Below, piece after piece: positions 50,589 to 58,675 of a DNA stretch of 64,000 bases; within the stretch, counting starts at the first letter, position 1; the number at the start of each line of letters is the position of its first letter. Made by a program: the position numbers and the translations under genes. Location of the stretch: positions 78,919 to 142,918 of the forward strand of contig JAGTQM010000003.1 in NCBI GenBank assembly GCA_018396755.1, written 5' to 3'. This DNA comes from Candidatus Bathyarchaeota archaeon. GTDB taxonomy: Archaea > Thermoproteota > CALKCG01 > B24. The notes beneath the pieces were generated by a model that was not told the origin of the DNA, ran no database searches, and was given only the letters and a program-made list of their open reading frames with translations.

Positions 50589-50783
50589 TTGAAAATCTTG
50601 GAGAAGATTAAAGCCATCTACGAGCCTGAGCAGTTCCCAGGTGCAATCATCCGCCCACGTCCATCTGAGAAAGCTAAGGCTACGGTTCTACTATTCAGCT
50701 CAGGTAAGGTCGTCTGAATCGGGCTGAAAAGACAAGAGGACATATACGTTGCTGTTGAACGTTTAAAAGAGAATATTCTCTAA
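50589..50783 (+). pseudogene. Half TATA-binding protein remnant with in-frame TGA
   Basis: Plus-strand frame beginning TTG 50589 encodes LKILEKIKAIYEPEQFPGAI, RPRPSEKAKATVLLFSSGKVV, a TGA, then IGLKRQEDIYVAVERLKENIL and a TAA. YEPEQFPG, LLFSSGK.V and the GAK..ED...AVE+L pattern are the signature of one TBP repeat, best matching the second. A working archaeal TBP needs two repeats, so this is a remnant. The TGA stands where VV(V/I)TG is expected. It is too short and interrupted for the ORF track. Confidence 0.82.
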
Positions 50784-50989
50784 CTCCTTAGAGAACCCAT
50801 TATATGCAGCTAAACCTGTTTTACGAGGCATGAATTGATCCATCCATCTTCTAAAGCATTTTTCACCGCATAGCCCCGTTGCCTCTAAGGGCTTAGCCAC
50901 AAGCCCAGAGCTGATCCCTGATATTAATCCAGTCCCCTCTGATATCAACAGGAAACAGCCCACTTCAGCCTCTGAATCAAGAAATGGAG

Positions 50990-51063
50990 GGCCGCCGCCG
51001 GGATTTGAACCCGGCCTCCAGGCTCCACAGGCCTGTACGCTAACCAGGCTACGTTACGGCGGC
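50990..51063 (-). tRNA. tRNA-His (GTG)
   Basis: On the minus strand the acceptor GCCGCCG pairs with CGGCGGC. The anticodon stem CAGGC/GCCTG encloses CTGTGGA with anticodon GTG, and the T arm is CCGGG-TTCAAAT-CCCGG. The discriminator is C73, and the base before the acceptor (51064) is a genomically encoded G-1 that can pair with it, as expected for tRNA-His identity. There is no intron. CCA is not encoded. Confidence 0.93.
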
Positions 51064-51345
51064 CATGACGTTGTCATTTGTGTGAAGTCTATGGCTTACT
51101 GTAGGGGTCTTCCTAGTAAATTTTTCTCTTTTTAAGCTTTGAGGAGTACGGGAGCTATTAAGGGTTTTGTACTAAAGTAAGAAGGATGATAGAAGCATTA
51201 TCTGGGTGAAATTGCCGTTGGTTTCAAAATCTTTAATCAATGTGTTATTTTTCGTTTCCATTGTAACTGGTTTTTGCATTTTAGCTTTTTCCTGCTCTGC
51301 TATCTGCAGAGAAAGCTTGTTTTCATATTCGATTAACATCTAATC

Positions 51346-51568
51346 CTAGGGTTTTTCTAGGTTAACCTTGTACAGACTTGCCTTACCTATTCTTCTTGAT
51401 ACGGTAACAATTCCATACTTCTTTAAGTCTTTGAAGTATTTGTAGAACGTCTGCCTGCTCATCCACAATGCTTTTATCGCCCCCCTTCTTTGTGAAGTCG
51501 AAGAACGGGTTATCTAAGAAAAAGTCTATTATTCTCAGCTTAGGTGAATTTCTGAGCGTCTTTAACAA
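51346..51568 (-). pseudogene. Winged-helix regulator broken at a G homopolymer
   Basis: Minus-strand reading gives LLKTLRNSPKLRIIDFFLDNPFFDFTKKG. After a one-base shift at the GGGGGG run near 51480 it continues AIKALWMSRQTFYKYFKDLKKYGIV and SRRIGKASLYKVNLEKP, then a stop at 51346. Together these form a normal archaeal winged helix, with recognition helix MSRQTFYKYFKDL and wing. The track shows only the first half. Either a real frameshift or a homopolymer sequencing error explains it. In-frame sequence also extends upstream (ILEELYTKKEYQS). Confidence 0.75.
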
Positions 51569-52052
51569 GAGTGACTGGTATTCTTTCTTCGTATACAGCT
51601 CCTCTAGTATGGTTATCTAAAGTCTAATTGGATAAACAAGTATGTGAAAAGTATTAAGTGAACCTATACGTAGGCAAGAAATGAGTGACGAATTGATAAA
51701 ATCCGACATTATGTATTGCCTCTTCTGAAAGCATTGCTGGGGAACAAAGTACCTACCACTCGCCGCTCTCATCAACTGAATGAGTAGACAAATAAGGAGG
51801 ACGACAGACGAATTAGGAGATGCGTGGAAGAGTTGGCTAAGGAAAAAATATATCCTGCTCCACAAAAGGGGTGAAGCCATTTTCACAGAATCCAATGGGA
51901 AAGCAGAGAGATAACAGAGTATATAAGAAATCTCATGGAAATGTAGGTTCCATGTTTGATGAAGAACGGCTTTGCGATGATTCAGGATGTTGCGCTTTGC
52001 AGATCTTAGCTTACATATTCTCTGCCTAGGAGAAACTGAAAACACATGCTAC
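51569..52052. other. Stretch without a supported gene
   Basis: About 480 bases. A 142-codon minus-strand ORF covers most of it, but its composition (many Ser, Cys, His, Phe; no domain-like pattern) looks like a chance frame. On the plus strand short pieces such as DAWKSWLRKKYILLHKRGEAIF read like protein, but are interrupted. It is probably decayed coding sequence of unknown origin. Confidence 0.4.
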
Positions 52053-52748
52053 TTAACGGTTTACGGGCTGTATCATCGTATGTTTACAATCTGCTTTTAT
52101 AAGACATATATTGCATTTAGGCTTATTGGTACAGTATTTTAAGCCGAATTCTGTGAGTAACGCGTGGAATGTTTTACAGATTTCCACGTTTCTCGGTATG
52201 TTTTCTTGAATGTACGTTTGCCATTCTGCATAACTCTCGAGGTGGATGTTGCAGAACCTTTTTAGGATTCTTTTCGCATACTTTGAAACTGGAATAACGG
52301 GTCTATTGAAGGCGTATAGTAGAATTGTGTCAGAGGTTTCAGGTCCAATACCGTTGATGTTGAGCAGTTTTCTCTTTAACGAATAATCATCTAATAAGTC
52401 TAATCTTACGTTGAGCATCAGCTTTGAAACCTCATATAAGGCTTTAAGCTTCCTATTTGTAAAACCAGCCGGTCTTATAGCTTCCCTCAGTAAAGCAGGA
52501 GATGCTTCAACGATTTTAAACGGTTCTGAAATCCCCATTTTCTTCAAATTCTCCACCGCTTTACTAGCGTTGTTACGCCAGTTTGCATTTTGAACCAATA
52601 CTGCACCGGCGATCTTCTCAAAAGTAGCATTCTCAGGCGCTGGCCAGTCTAAGCCTTTTCCAGTACGCCTCCACTCATCTGATGGAACTTCATCCAAGAA
52701 TCTATCTACGAGAAGCCTATAGAGCATGGAAGGACATGAAGCCTCCAT
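52053..52748 (-). CDS. HhH-GPD endonuclease III-related protein, catalytic Asp replaced
   Basis: About 231 residues of the helix-hairpin-helix-GPD superfamily (COG2231-like). Visible are VLVQNANWRNNASKAVENL (the Q-x-T/N-x-x-W motif), the HhH NINGIGPETSDTILLYAF, and four iron-sulfur-type cysteines at the end (KYCTNKPKCNICLIKADC). The catalytic Asp normally in VVDAYTRR is Ser here (IPVSKYAKRI), so glycosylase or lyase chemistry would have to differ. I take ATG 52748, behind GAGGGGG; the longer track ORF would overlap ribK. Confidence 0.82.
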   Translation of the reverse strand: MEASCPSMLYRLLVDRFLDEVPSDEWRRTGKGLDWPAPENATFEKIAGAVLVQNANWRNNASKAVENLKKMGISEPFKIVEASPALLREAIRPAGFTNRKLKALYEVSKLMLNVRLDLLDDYSLKRKLLNINGIGPETSDTILLYAFNRPVIPVSKYAKRILKRFCNIHLESYAEWQTYIQENIPRNVEICKTFHALLTEFGLKYCTNKPKCNICLIKADCKHTMIQPVNR

Positions 52749-52773
52749 TGAGACCCCCTCATGGAAATATAAT

Positions 52774-53145
52774 CTACGGTAATTGTACGGTAACATCGTC
52801 TCCATCTTTCAGATTAAGTTTAAACCTTAAATTTTCAGCGGCTATTAGCTCGATTAAATCTTCCGGGTAGCCTATCACTTTAGGTATTACTGCTACCGCC
52901 CTCACATTTCCTTCGACGAACACTTCAACCGTTAACCCCCTGCAGAATCCTTCAGCTGGCTTTATTTCTACGTCAGCTCTCTCCTCAATAAACTTTCTAA
53001 CGTCTTTTTCAACTTTAAGGTTTAACGTTCCAGGATACGGTGTAAATCCGAAAATCTCCCGTATCTGCGTAACAACCCATGGCAGTGTAATGTAGAGCTT
53101 CCCCAAGCCTAAACCACTTACAACCTTCCCTTTGAAAATCAACAT
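52774..53145 (-). CDS. ribK: CTP-dependent riboflavin kinase
   Basis: Archaeal RibK makes FMN from riboflavin using CTP. The 123 residues fit the compact cradle-loop barrel: GKVVSGLGLGKLYITLPWV, the diagnostic FTPYPGTLNLKVE near 36, and VIGYPEDLIELIAAENLRFKLNLKDGDDV at the end. It stands alone upstream of the HhH-GPD gene and is divergent from the radical SAM gene with about 40 nt between. Confidence 0.93.
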   Translation of the reverse strand: MLIFKGKVVSGLGLGKLYITLPWVVTQIREIFGFTPYPGTLNLKVEKDVRKFIEERADVEIKPAEGFCRGLTVEVFVEGNVRAVAVIPKVIGYPEDLIELIAAENLRFKLNLKDGDDVTVQLP

Positions 53146-53188
53146 ACTCAGCTAAATTTATCTCTACTACGGGAGGTTTTTAAACTAG

Positions 53189-54199
53189 ATGGTAAAGCCT
53201 ATAGTTAACATTACGGCTGACAGCGGTATACCTTTGATAGGCTCAGTAGGGTTTGGGCTTATCGACAGAGGTACAAACGTAGTACAGGTTAGACCTACAA
53301 GCATATGCCCACTATCATGTATATTCTGCTCTACCGACGCAGGTCCAAAATCGCTTAGAAGAGCGGTTGAATACACGGTTGAACTAGAATACTTAATAGA
53401 AGGATTCAGGAAGCTCGTAGAGTTTAAAAACTGTAAGCATATTGAAGCACATATAGACACCGTAGGAGACCCCTTAACCTATCTAAAGCTTCCAGAGCTC
53501 TGTCAAGCTTTAAGAGAAACATCGAACGTCGAAACAGTATCCCTTCAGACGCATGGATTCCTCCTCACCGAGGAACTGGTGGATGACCTTGAAGCAGCCG
53601 GATTGACTAGGATAAACCTTTCAATAGATAGTTTAAACCCGGATAAGGCTAAAATGCTTTCTGGAACTGAAAACTACGATGTGGATAGAATAGTTGAAAT
53701 GGCTAAATACATAACTCAATCGAAAATAGATCTGTTAATAGCGCCCGTATGGGTTCCAGGAATAAACGACGACGATATTGAGAGGATAATTCAGTTGGCA
53801 CTTGAAATCAAAGCTGGAAAACATGCTCCACCACTGGGGATTCAGAAAATGCTTACACATAAACACGGTAGAAAGCCTAAGGGAGTTAAACCCATGAGTT
53901 GGAAAGTCTTCTATGGAAAACTTAGAAGTCTTGAAAACGTCTACAAAGTCAAACTCATACTTAGCCCAGAAGACTTCGGAATACATAAATGTAGAGAACT
54001 GCCTACAATCTTCAGAAAGTTTGAAAAAGTTTGGATTGAAGTTGTCGGTTTAGGTCTATTTAAAAGAGAAAAACTTGGAGTAGCTAGAGGCAGAGTATTG
54101 ACTATTGTAGATATTGATGAAGCACCCGTAGGCTCTAAGATCAGGGTTAGAGTTTTACGTGTTAAAAACAACATTTACATGGCTAGGTTTGAACCTTAA
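53189..54199 (+). CDS. COG2100 radical SAM protein with C-terminal TRAM-like domain
   Basis: A 336-residue radical SAM enzyme of the archaeal COG2100 group. The iron-sulfur motif is RPTSICPLSCIFCSTDAG (32-49). HIDTVGDPLTYLKLPEL and SLQTHGFLLTEELVDDL follow as SAM-binding strands. The last 55 residues (ARGRVLTIVDIDEAPVGSKIRVRVLRVKNNIY) look like a small beta-barrel of TRAM type, as found in tRNA-modifying MiaB-like enzymes, so an RNA substrate is likely though unknown. Its final codons abut the TnpB remnant. Confidence 0.85.
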   Translation: MVKPIVNITADSGIPLIGSVGFGLIDRGTNVVQVRPTSICPLSCIFCSTDAGPKSLRRAVEYTVELEYLIEGFRKLVEFKNCKHIEAHIDTVGDPLTYLKLPELCQALRETSNVETVSLQTHGFLLTEELVDDLEAAGLTRINLSIDSLNPDKAKMLSGTENYDVDRIVEMAKYITQSKIDLLIAPVWVPGINDDDIERIIQLALEIKAGKHAPPLGIQKMLTHKHGRKPKGVKPMSWKVFYGKLRSLENVYKVKLILSPEDFGIHKCRELPTIFRKFEKVWIEVVGLGLFKREKLGVARGRVLTIVDIDEAPVGSKIRVRVLRVKNNIYMARFEP

Positions 54200-54200
54200 T

Positions 54201-55112
54201 GTCTTCAAGTATTGCTCCACTCCTTTCCTCTTTAAGCTCTCTTGCCAGTAATGCGGTTAGTTTGTGCATATGGTCTGTAGCCCTATTCTTCTCACGTTTA
54301 GAGTATTTTTGAGTAATCTCTTCGATGTCTTCGGCTTAAATTTTCCAAGCCTCTAGATTCACTTTATCTCATACGCTCTGTGGGTGTGGTAGAGCTCCCT
54401 TAGGTCATAGCGTTTTTATCTATCGATCGATGAGTGCGGTTACGTTCGTCAGGTTCACGTCAAACGACGACTACCTTTCAGCTCTCAGCTCAACTCTCTT
54501 CTTAACCGTGATTATCAGCTCCTTCTCGGTAAGATTAGACCTCCAACCCAGTCGAAATCTTTAGGAATCCATGGGTATTCGCTCAAATCAACCGTCAGAT
54601 ATCTCTTATTCGGCTCGATACTTATCTTTAAAATGCCGTTTCTAAAGCTGAGAAGCGTGTTCTTGATGTAAATGGTTCTCTTGGTTATACTCGGCTTTCC
54701 ATTTGCCCCTCCCTATTGTAGAGTGTTATCCACCCCTTAACAAGCCCTATAACAGAGTTTAGGCTGAGTCAACGTAGTGCTTTGAAAACCTCCAATCCTT
54801 CAGCAACCCATCTCTAAGCCTCTTCCTAAACTCTAAGTGAGCCTTTTTCGAAGTCTCAACATGGGAAAGAACGGCATCTAAAGCCTTCTACTTAGCTGCG
54901 AAATAAGCTTCGATTAAGTCCTTAGGGGCATCTACTGGGATTCTGTAGCTTTTAACTGCTTCCACAGCCTCGCTTTTACTGTATCGGAGCCTTCCAGTTG
55001 GAAGCCTAACCGCCTTTATAATGCCCTTCTTCTGCTACTTCCAGAGGGTCTTGACGGTTATTCTGAATTTCTTTGCGACCTCCGAGGGACGTAGGAGTTC
55101 TTCATCCATCAT
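54201..55112 (-). pseudogene. HTH-TnpB transposase fusion pseudogene
   Basis: Minus strand from ATG 55112. The first part, LLRPSEVAKKFRITVKTLWK-stop-QKKGIIKAVRLPTGRLRY, is the MerR-like DNA-binding domain of IS607 TnpA. In the same frame, without the resolvase domain, it continues IPVDAPKDLIEAYFAAK-stop-KALDAVLSHV and HLEFRKRLRDGLLKDWRFSKHYVDSA, the N-terminal part of TnpB. Beyond frameshifts: TIYIKNTLLSFRNGILKISI, LTEKELIITVKKRVEL, SFDVNLTNVTALID, RELYHTHRAYEIK and ATDHMHKLTALLARELKEE. The C-terminal RuvC II/III region is cut off at the radical SAM gene end. Several stops are TAG where Trp is expected. Confidence 0.85.
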
Positions 55113-55337
55113 AGAGATGATGAAGTTAAAACCACTACTTAAAATCTATCCATTCTGAAACTGCTGAACATGGCGTTTCATTTCCTCCCCAACTTTAGCT
55201 GTTACTTAAATCCTCTACATCCAGCTTCTCTCCTTCACTAAGAACCCAATCTAATTCCGTACAATTATAGATTAGGCAAGGGTTTAAGTTAAAGGTTCCC
55301 GTAGACTAGCTATACTTAAACCTATATTCCTCTGCAG

Positions 55338-56354
55338 TTGTTATTTAAATGGAGGCTGCTTAAAACGTCGCTGAAAATCAGGTTCAATGAAGGCATAGAA
55401 ATATCATACAGGGAAACTAGAATCATATTAGACCCTTCCAAGTTCAACTCAAAATGTAAACTAGCCCTGCTTACACATGCCCATAGGGATCACTCTAAAG
55501 GCTATGTGGAATACAGCAGTGGGTTTGCTACGGATCAAACGTTGGATCTTCTATCGCTCTACACTGGCAGACGTAAAACCGTGAAAAGTGGGAAAGTTAG
55601 GATCGGTGAAAAATTGAAAATTGACGATTTAGAAATATCCGTGCATGATGCAGGTCACATACTAGGCTCAGTCATGTTCCACATAGCTACTTCTGAATAT
55701 TCGATTCTATACACGGGTGATTTAAACTGCGTAGAGACTCTTATATCTAAACCGGCCGAAGAGGTTCCATGCGAAACTCTAATAATAGACTCAACATTTG
55801 GATATCCGTATTTCAGGTTTCCAGGTAGAGACAAGCTCTATAGCGATATCATCAGCTGGGTTATTGACGTAATTAGACGCGGCTATACACCGGTTTTACA
55901 TGCAGATTCCATAGGAAACGCTCAAGAACTCATAGCTCTACTGAACAAGTTTACTAAAATCCCCGTTGTCACCCATCCGAGAATTTCCGAAGTGAATGAG
56001 ATCTACATACAGTATGGGTTTAAACTTGACTATTTAAACTACAATTCTGAAGATGGATTTGAATCCGTTAAATCAGGCTTATGCGTCTACATAGCTCCTA
56101 AGAATGTAAACGTTTCACTCGGCAAACCTACAGTTAAAGCTCTAGCCTCAGGATGGGCTTTAACATTCGGCAACGGCTTCCCTTTAAGCGACCACGCCGA
56201 CTACCCAAATCTTATAAACTACGTAGCTAATGTAAAACCTAAGAGGGTTTACACGTATCCAGATGGATACTCAAGCCGAGTTTTAGCAGGTAGAATAGAG
56301 AAGGTTCTAAATATACCTGCCCGTTCGATCGGCGATATTAGCCCATTTCTATAA
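55338..56354 (+). CDS. Metallo-beta-lactamase-fold nuclease (COG1236-like)
   Basis: A 338-residue MBL-fold protein of the RNA/DNA-processing beta-CASP-related group. Metal motif LLTHAHRDHSKGY (44-56), HDAGHILGSVMFHI with YTGDLN (about 103-130), LIIDSTFGYPYFRFP near 150, and the late His in GFPLSDHADYPNLINYV. It resembles archaeal exonucleases and Snm1-like proteins more than full CPSF factors, since the beta-CASP insert is short and no KH domains are present. The start is TTG 55338. It overlaps the next gene tail to tail by 17 nt. Confidence 0.85.
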   Translation: MLFKWRLLKTSLKIRFNEGIEISYRETRIILDPSKFNSKCKLALLTHAHRDHSKGYVEYSSGFATDQTLDLLSLYTGRRKTVKSGKVRIGEKLKIDDLEISVHDAGHILGSVMFHIATSEYSILYTGDLNCVETLISKPAEEVPCETLIIDSTFGYPYFRFPGRDKLYSDIISWVIDVIRRGYTPVLHADSIGNAQELIALLNKFTKIPVVTHPRISEVNEIYIQYGFKLDYLNYNSEDGFESVKSGLCVYIAPKNVNVSLGKPTVKALASGWALTFGNGFPLSDHADYPNLINYVANVKPKRVYTYPDGYSSRVLAGRIEKVLNIPARSIGDISPFL

Positions 56355-57387
56355 TCTTCCTAGCTATGGCTTCAGCCATCCCAGTGGTCGTAGCGTCTCC
56401 GCCAAAGTCATAGGTTCTAATCTTCCCCTCCTTTAAAACTTTGAAGACTCCAGCTTCGATCTTCTTAGCCGCCTCTAAACATAGAGCATCGCTATATTTG
56501 GAGCCGAGCCATTCAAGCATCATTTTCGACGCCATTATCGTAGCAATAGGGTTGACTTTATTCATGCCTTTATACTTCGGCGCAGAGCCGTGTACTGGTT
56601 CAAACATTCCATAGTTCTCCCCTATGTTTGCTCCGGCTACGAAGCCCAGTCCTCCTACCAATTGCGCAGCTTCATCACTCAATATGTCTCCAAACATATT
56701 CGTAGTAACTAGCACGTCGAAGTCTTCAGGCCTCTTTACAAGCTGCATGGTTGCTGCATCTATCCTCAACTCCCAGATTTCAACCTCTGGGAACTCTTGA
56801 GCAACCTTCAAAACGGCACTCTTAAATATTCCATCCGTGATCTTCATTATATTCCCCTTATGGACATATGCCAGTTTCTTCCTACGGCTCATGGCCAGTT
56901 TAAACGCAAACCTCGCTATACGTTCACATGCCTTCCACGTAATAACTCTCATGGCGACTGCTACTCCAGGGGTCAACTCAAACTCTATGCCTGAGTATAA
57001 GTCTTCAGTATTCTCTCTAACTATTACAAGGTCTATATTGGGTTTGAAACTTGGGACATTCGGCAGAGATTTGCAAGGTCTAACATTAGCATACAGATCA
57101 AACATTACTCTAATGGTTACTGCTACACTTCTAGGGGAGCCCGGCTCCTCCGGCGTTGTAACAGGTCCTTTAAGACAGGCATCGCTCTCCTTTAAAAGCT
57201 TGATACTGTGCTCCGGCAGGTTTGTCCCATACTTCGGAATACATTCCAAACCAGCTTCTACGTATAAAGGCTTCAATTCTAAACCTTTAGAAACATCTTG
57301 CACAGCTTCTAAAACACGCATAGTAGCGTCTATAACCTCAGGGCCAATACCGTCGCCTTTAATCACAGCGATCCTATATATGCCCAT
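56338..57387 (-). CDS. Isocitrate/isopropylmalate dehydrogenase family protein
   Basis: A 349-residue NAD(P)-dependent beta-decarboxylating dehydrogenase. Markers: AVIKGDGIGPEVIDA at the start, FDLYANVRPCKS, VIVRENTEDLYSGIE near 122, the catalytic Lys region YVHKGNIMKITDG, and NMFGDILSDEAAQLVGGLGFVAGANIGENYGMFEPVHGSAPKYKG (the NNLFGDILSDEAA-like signature). The RENTEDLYSGIE form favours isocitrate or homoisocitrate over isopropylmalate, but one cannot decide from sequence alone. It stands alone. Confidence 0.9.
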   Translation of the reverse strand: MGIYRIAVIKGDGIGPEVIDATMRVLEAVQDVSKGLELKPLYVEAGLECIPKYGTNLPEHSIKLLKESDACLKGPVTTPEEPGSPRSVAVTIRVMFDLYANVRPCKSLPNVPSFKPNIDLVIVRENTEDLYSGIEFELTPGVAVAMRVITWKACERIARFAFKLAMSRRKKLAYVHKGNIMKITDGIFKSAVLKVAQEFPEVEIWELRIDAATMQLVKRPEDFDVLVTTNMFGDILSDEAAQLVGGLGFVAGANIGENYGMFEPVHGSAPKYKGMNKVNPIATIMASKMMLEWLGSKYSDALCLEAAKKIEAGVFKVLKEGKIRTYDFGGDATTTGMAEAIARKIIEMG

Positions 57388-57626
57388 TAATTCACGCCCC
57401 TAAAGTTTAACATTAAGAAGGAGAATCATAGTTATCCTATTTATACTTTACAGAGAAAAATAGCTGATCAGTACGTAAAGGACCGTTTATACTCCTCTCA
57501 CTTTTTCATTGAGCAAAAGGAAGGAAAGACCTTATTCGATTCAAGGTCATTCAGGAATTTCTTAAATTCTTCGATGGAGAAGGTTTTTAAGTTGCTTTTC
57601 CATAAACACTATATAGAGAATAGTCT

Positions 57627-57983
57627 TTGGGATTTGTCAGGGTTAAAGCAAAGGTCTGGAATGTTGAAAACCTAGAGAATTCTATGGAGGTTACGCTTCT
57701 AGCTGATACTGGCGCTATCTATACTGTTTTACCGGAAAGCCTCCTCAAATCGCTAGGCGTTAAAAGTATTGGAAGGAGAAGGTTCAGACTGGCCAATAAT
57801 CAGATTCTTGAAAAAGAGATAGGCATCATAGGTATAGAAGTCAACGGTTTAAAGACGCATACGATAGCAGTCTTCGGCGATGAAAATGTGTATCTTTTAG
57901 GGGTTGTAACACTTGAAGAGCTAGGTTTAGAAGTGGACCCCGTAAAGGGTGGACTGAAACCACTTGAGCTACTATTAATGTGA
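57627..57983 (+). CDS. Retropepsin-like clan AA aspartic protease
   Basis: A 118-residue single-domain aspartic protease of retroviral type: LLADTGAIYTVLPESLL holds the DTGA catalytic loop near residue 28, IGIIGIEVNGLKTHTIAVFGD the flap-side strands, and VYLLGVVTLEELGLEVDPVKGGL the second half with the usual LG...L. It must dimerise to be active. Archaeal copies are common but uncharacterised. The TTG start (MGFVRVKAKVWN) is the only sensible one. Confidence 0.82.
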   Translation: MGFVRVKAKVWNVENLENSMEVTLLADTGAIYTVLPESLLKSLGVKSIGRRRFRLANNQILEKEIGIIGIEVNGLKTHTIAVFGDENVYLLGVVTLEELGLEVDPVKGGLKPLELLLM

Positions 57984-58675
57984 TTATTTGAGTCGACTTG
58001 GAGAGTTAAGTGGAGATCTTAAGAAGTCGTATATTAGAGCTTGAGCCTATAGATTTAAATTGACTCACCTGGCTTTCCTAGATCGATCCATCCTTTACCT
58101 TCAAAGAAGTTTGCATTTTGTTTTGCATTTTCATTGACATCCTTTACCTTCAATGTCATTTTCAATCATGACATTGAAAATGCTTATAGGGTTTAGGCTG
58201 CCGTCCATTTTACATTGCAAGGAATCTTGTCTTCGAAAAAGACGTTTATGTAAGCGATCTAACAGGTTGCGAAATAGAATCCTTCGAAATCGTTTTCACA
58301 TTTTAGGCTTATTAGATGACTGGAATTAGACCGTGACGAAAGGTTAAGGGCTCCCTTTTATCCATAATTTAAGGAGAGAAGTGATAGGTTCGAGAAGGCT
58401 AAAAGAACCACGAAGATGATCGAAAGCCTGAACAAGGTTATAATTCTATTTCAAATTCAGATGAAGAACTCCACAACTGTGAGAAGCTCACGATAACTAT
58501 ACTTACCACATAAAAAAGAAGGTAGTTGCGGGGGGTTTATTGGAAAGAAGTCTCTACTTTAAGCGCCTTCATGTGAAAGTACTCCATAACTTAGAAGTAA
58601 GGGACCCCTATTAGTTTTCTTAAATAACTACAAAAAGAAAAAGGGAAGCATCTTAACGCGTATACCCTCTGCTTG
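57984..58675. other. Gap with short direct and inverted repeats
   Basis: About 690 bases with no supported gene. A 16-bp direct repeat, CATCCTTTACCTTCAA, occurs at 58089 and 58138. Two overlapping inverted repeats follow: TCAATGTCA/TGACATTGA (58150-58158 and 58169-58177) and CATTTTCAAT/ATTGAAAATG (58157-58166 and 58173-58182). Beyond them a protein-like fragment IARNLVFEKDVYVSDLTGCEI (near 58220-58310, plus strand) ends at a stop and lacks a start, so some decayed coding sequence is present. Confidence 0.45.
58089..58182. repeat. Direct repeat pair plus alternative hairpins
   Basis: CATCCTTTACCTTCAA is repeated exactly, 49 bp apart start to start, with TTTGCATTTTG-like words between. Directly after the second copy, two inverted repeats share bases and so exclude each other, as in a two-state hairpin. 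The number of copies is too small for a CRISPR array. Confidence 0.55.

Noticed and set aside
46896-51064. Integrated element bounded by tRNA-Met and tRNA-His
   Set aside because: I could not find duplicated tRNA 3' ends or other attachment-site repeats, so exact element borders are not supported.
51617-52045. 142-codon minus-strand ORF
   Set aside because: Composition is heavy in Ser, Cys, His and Phe with no domain pattern; it looks like a chance open frame.
58089-58153. Possible CRISPR array
   Set aside because: Only two copies of a 16-bp repeat, no third unit, and no cas genes in the window.
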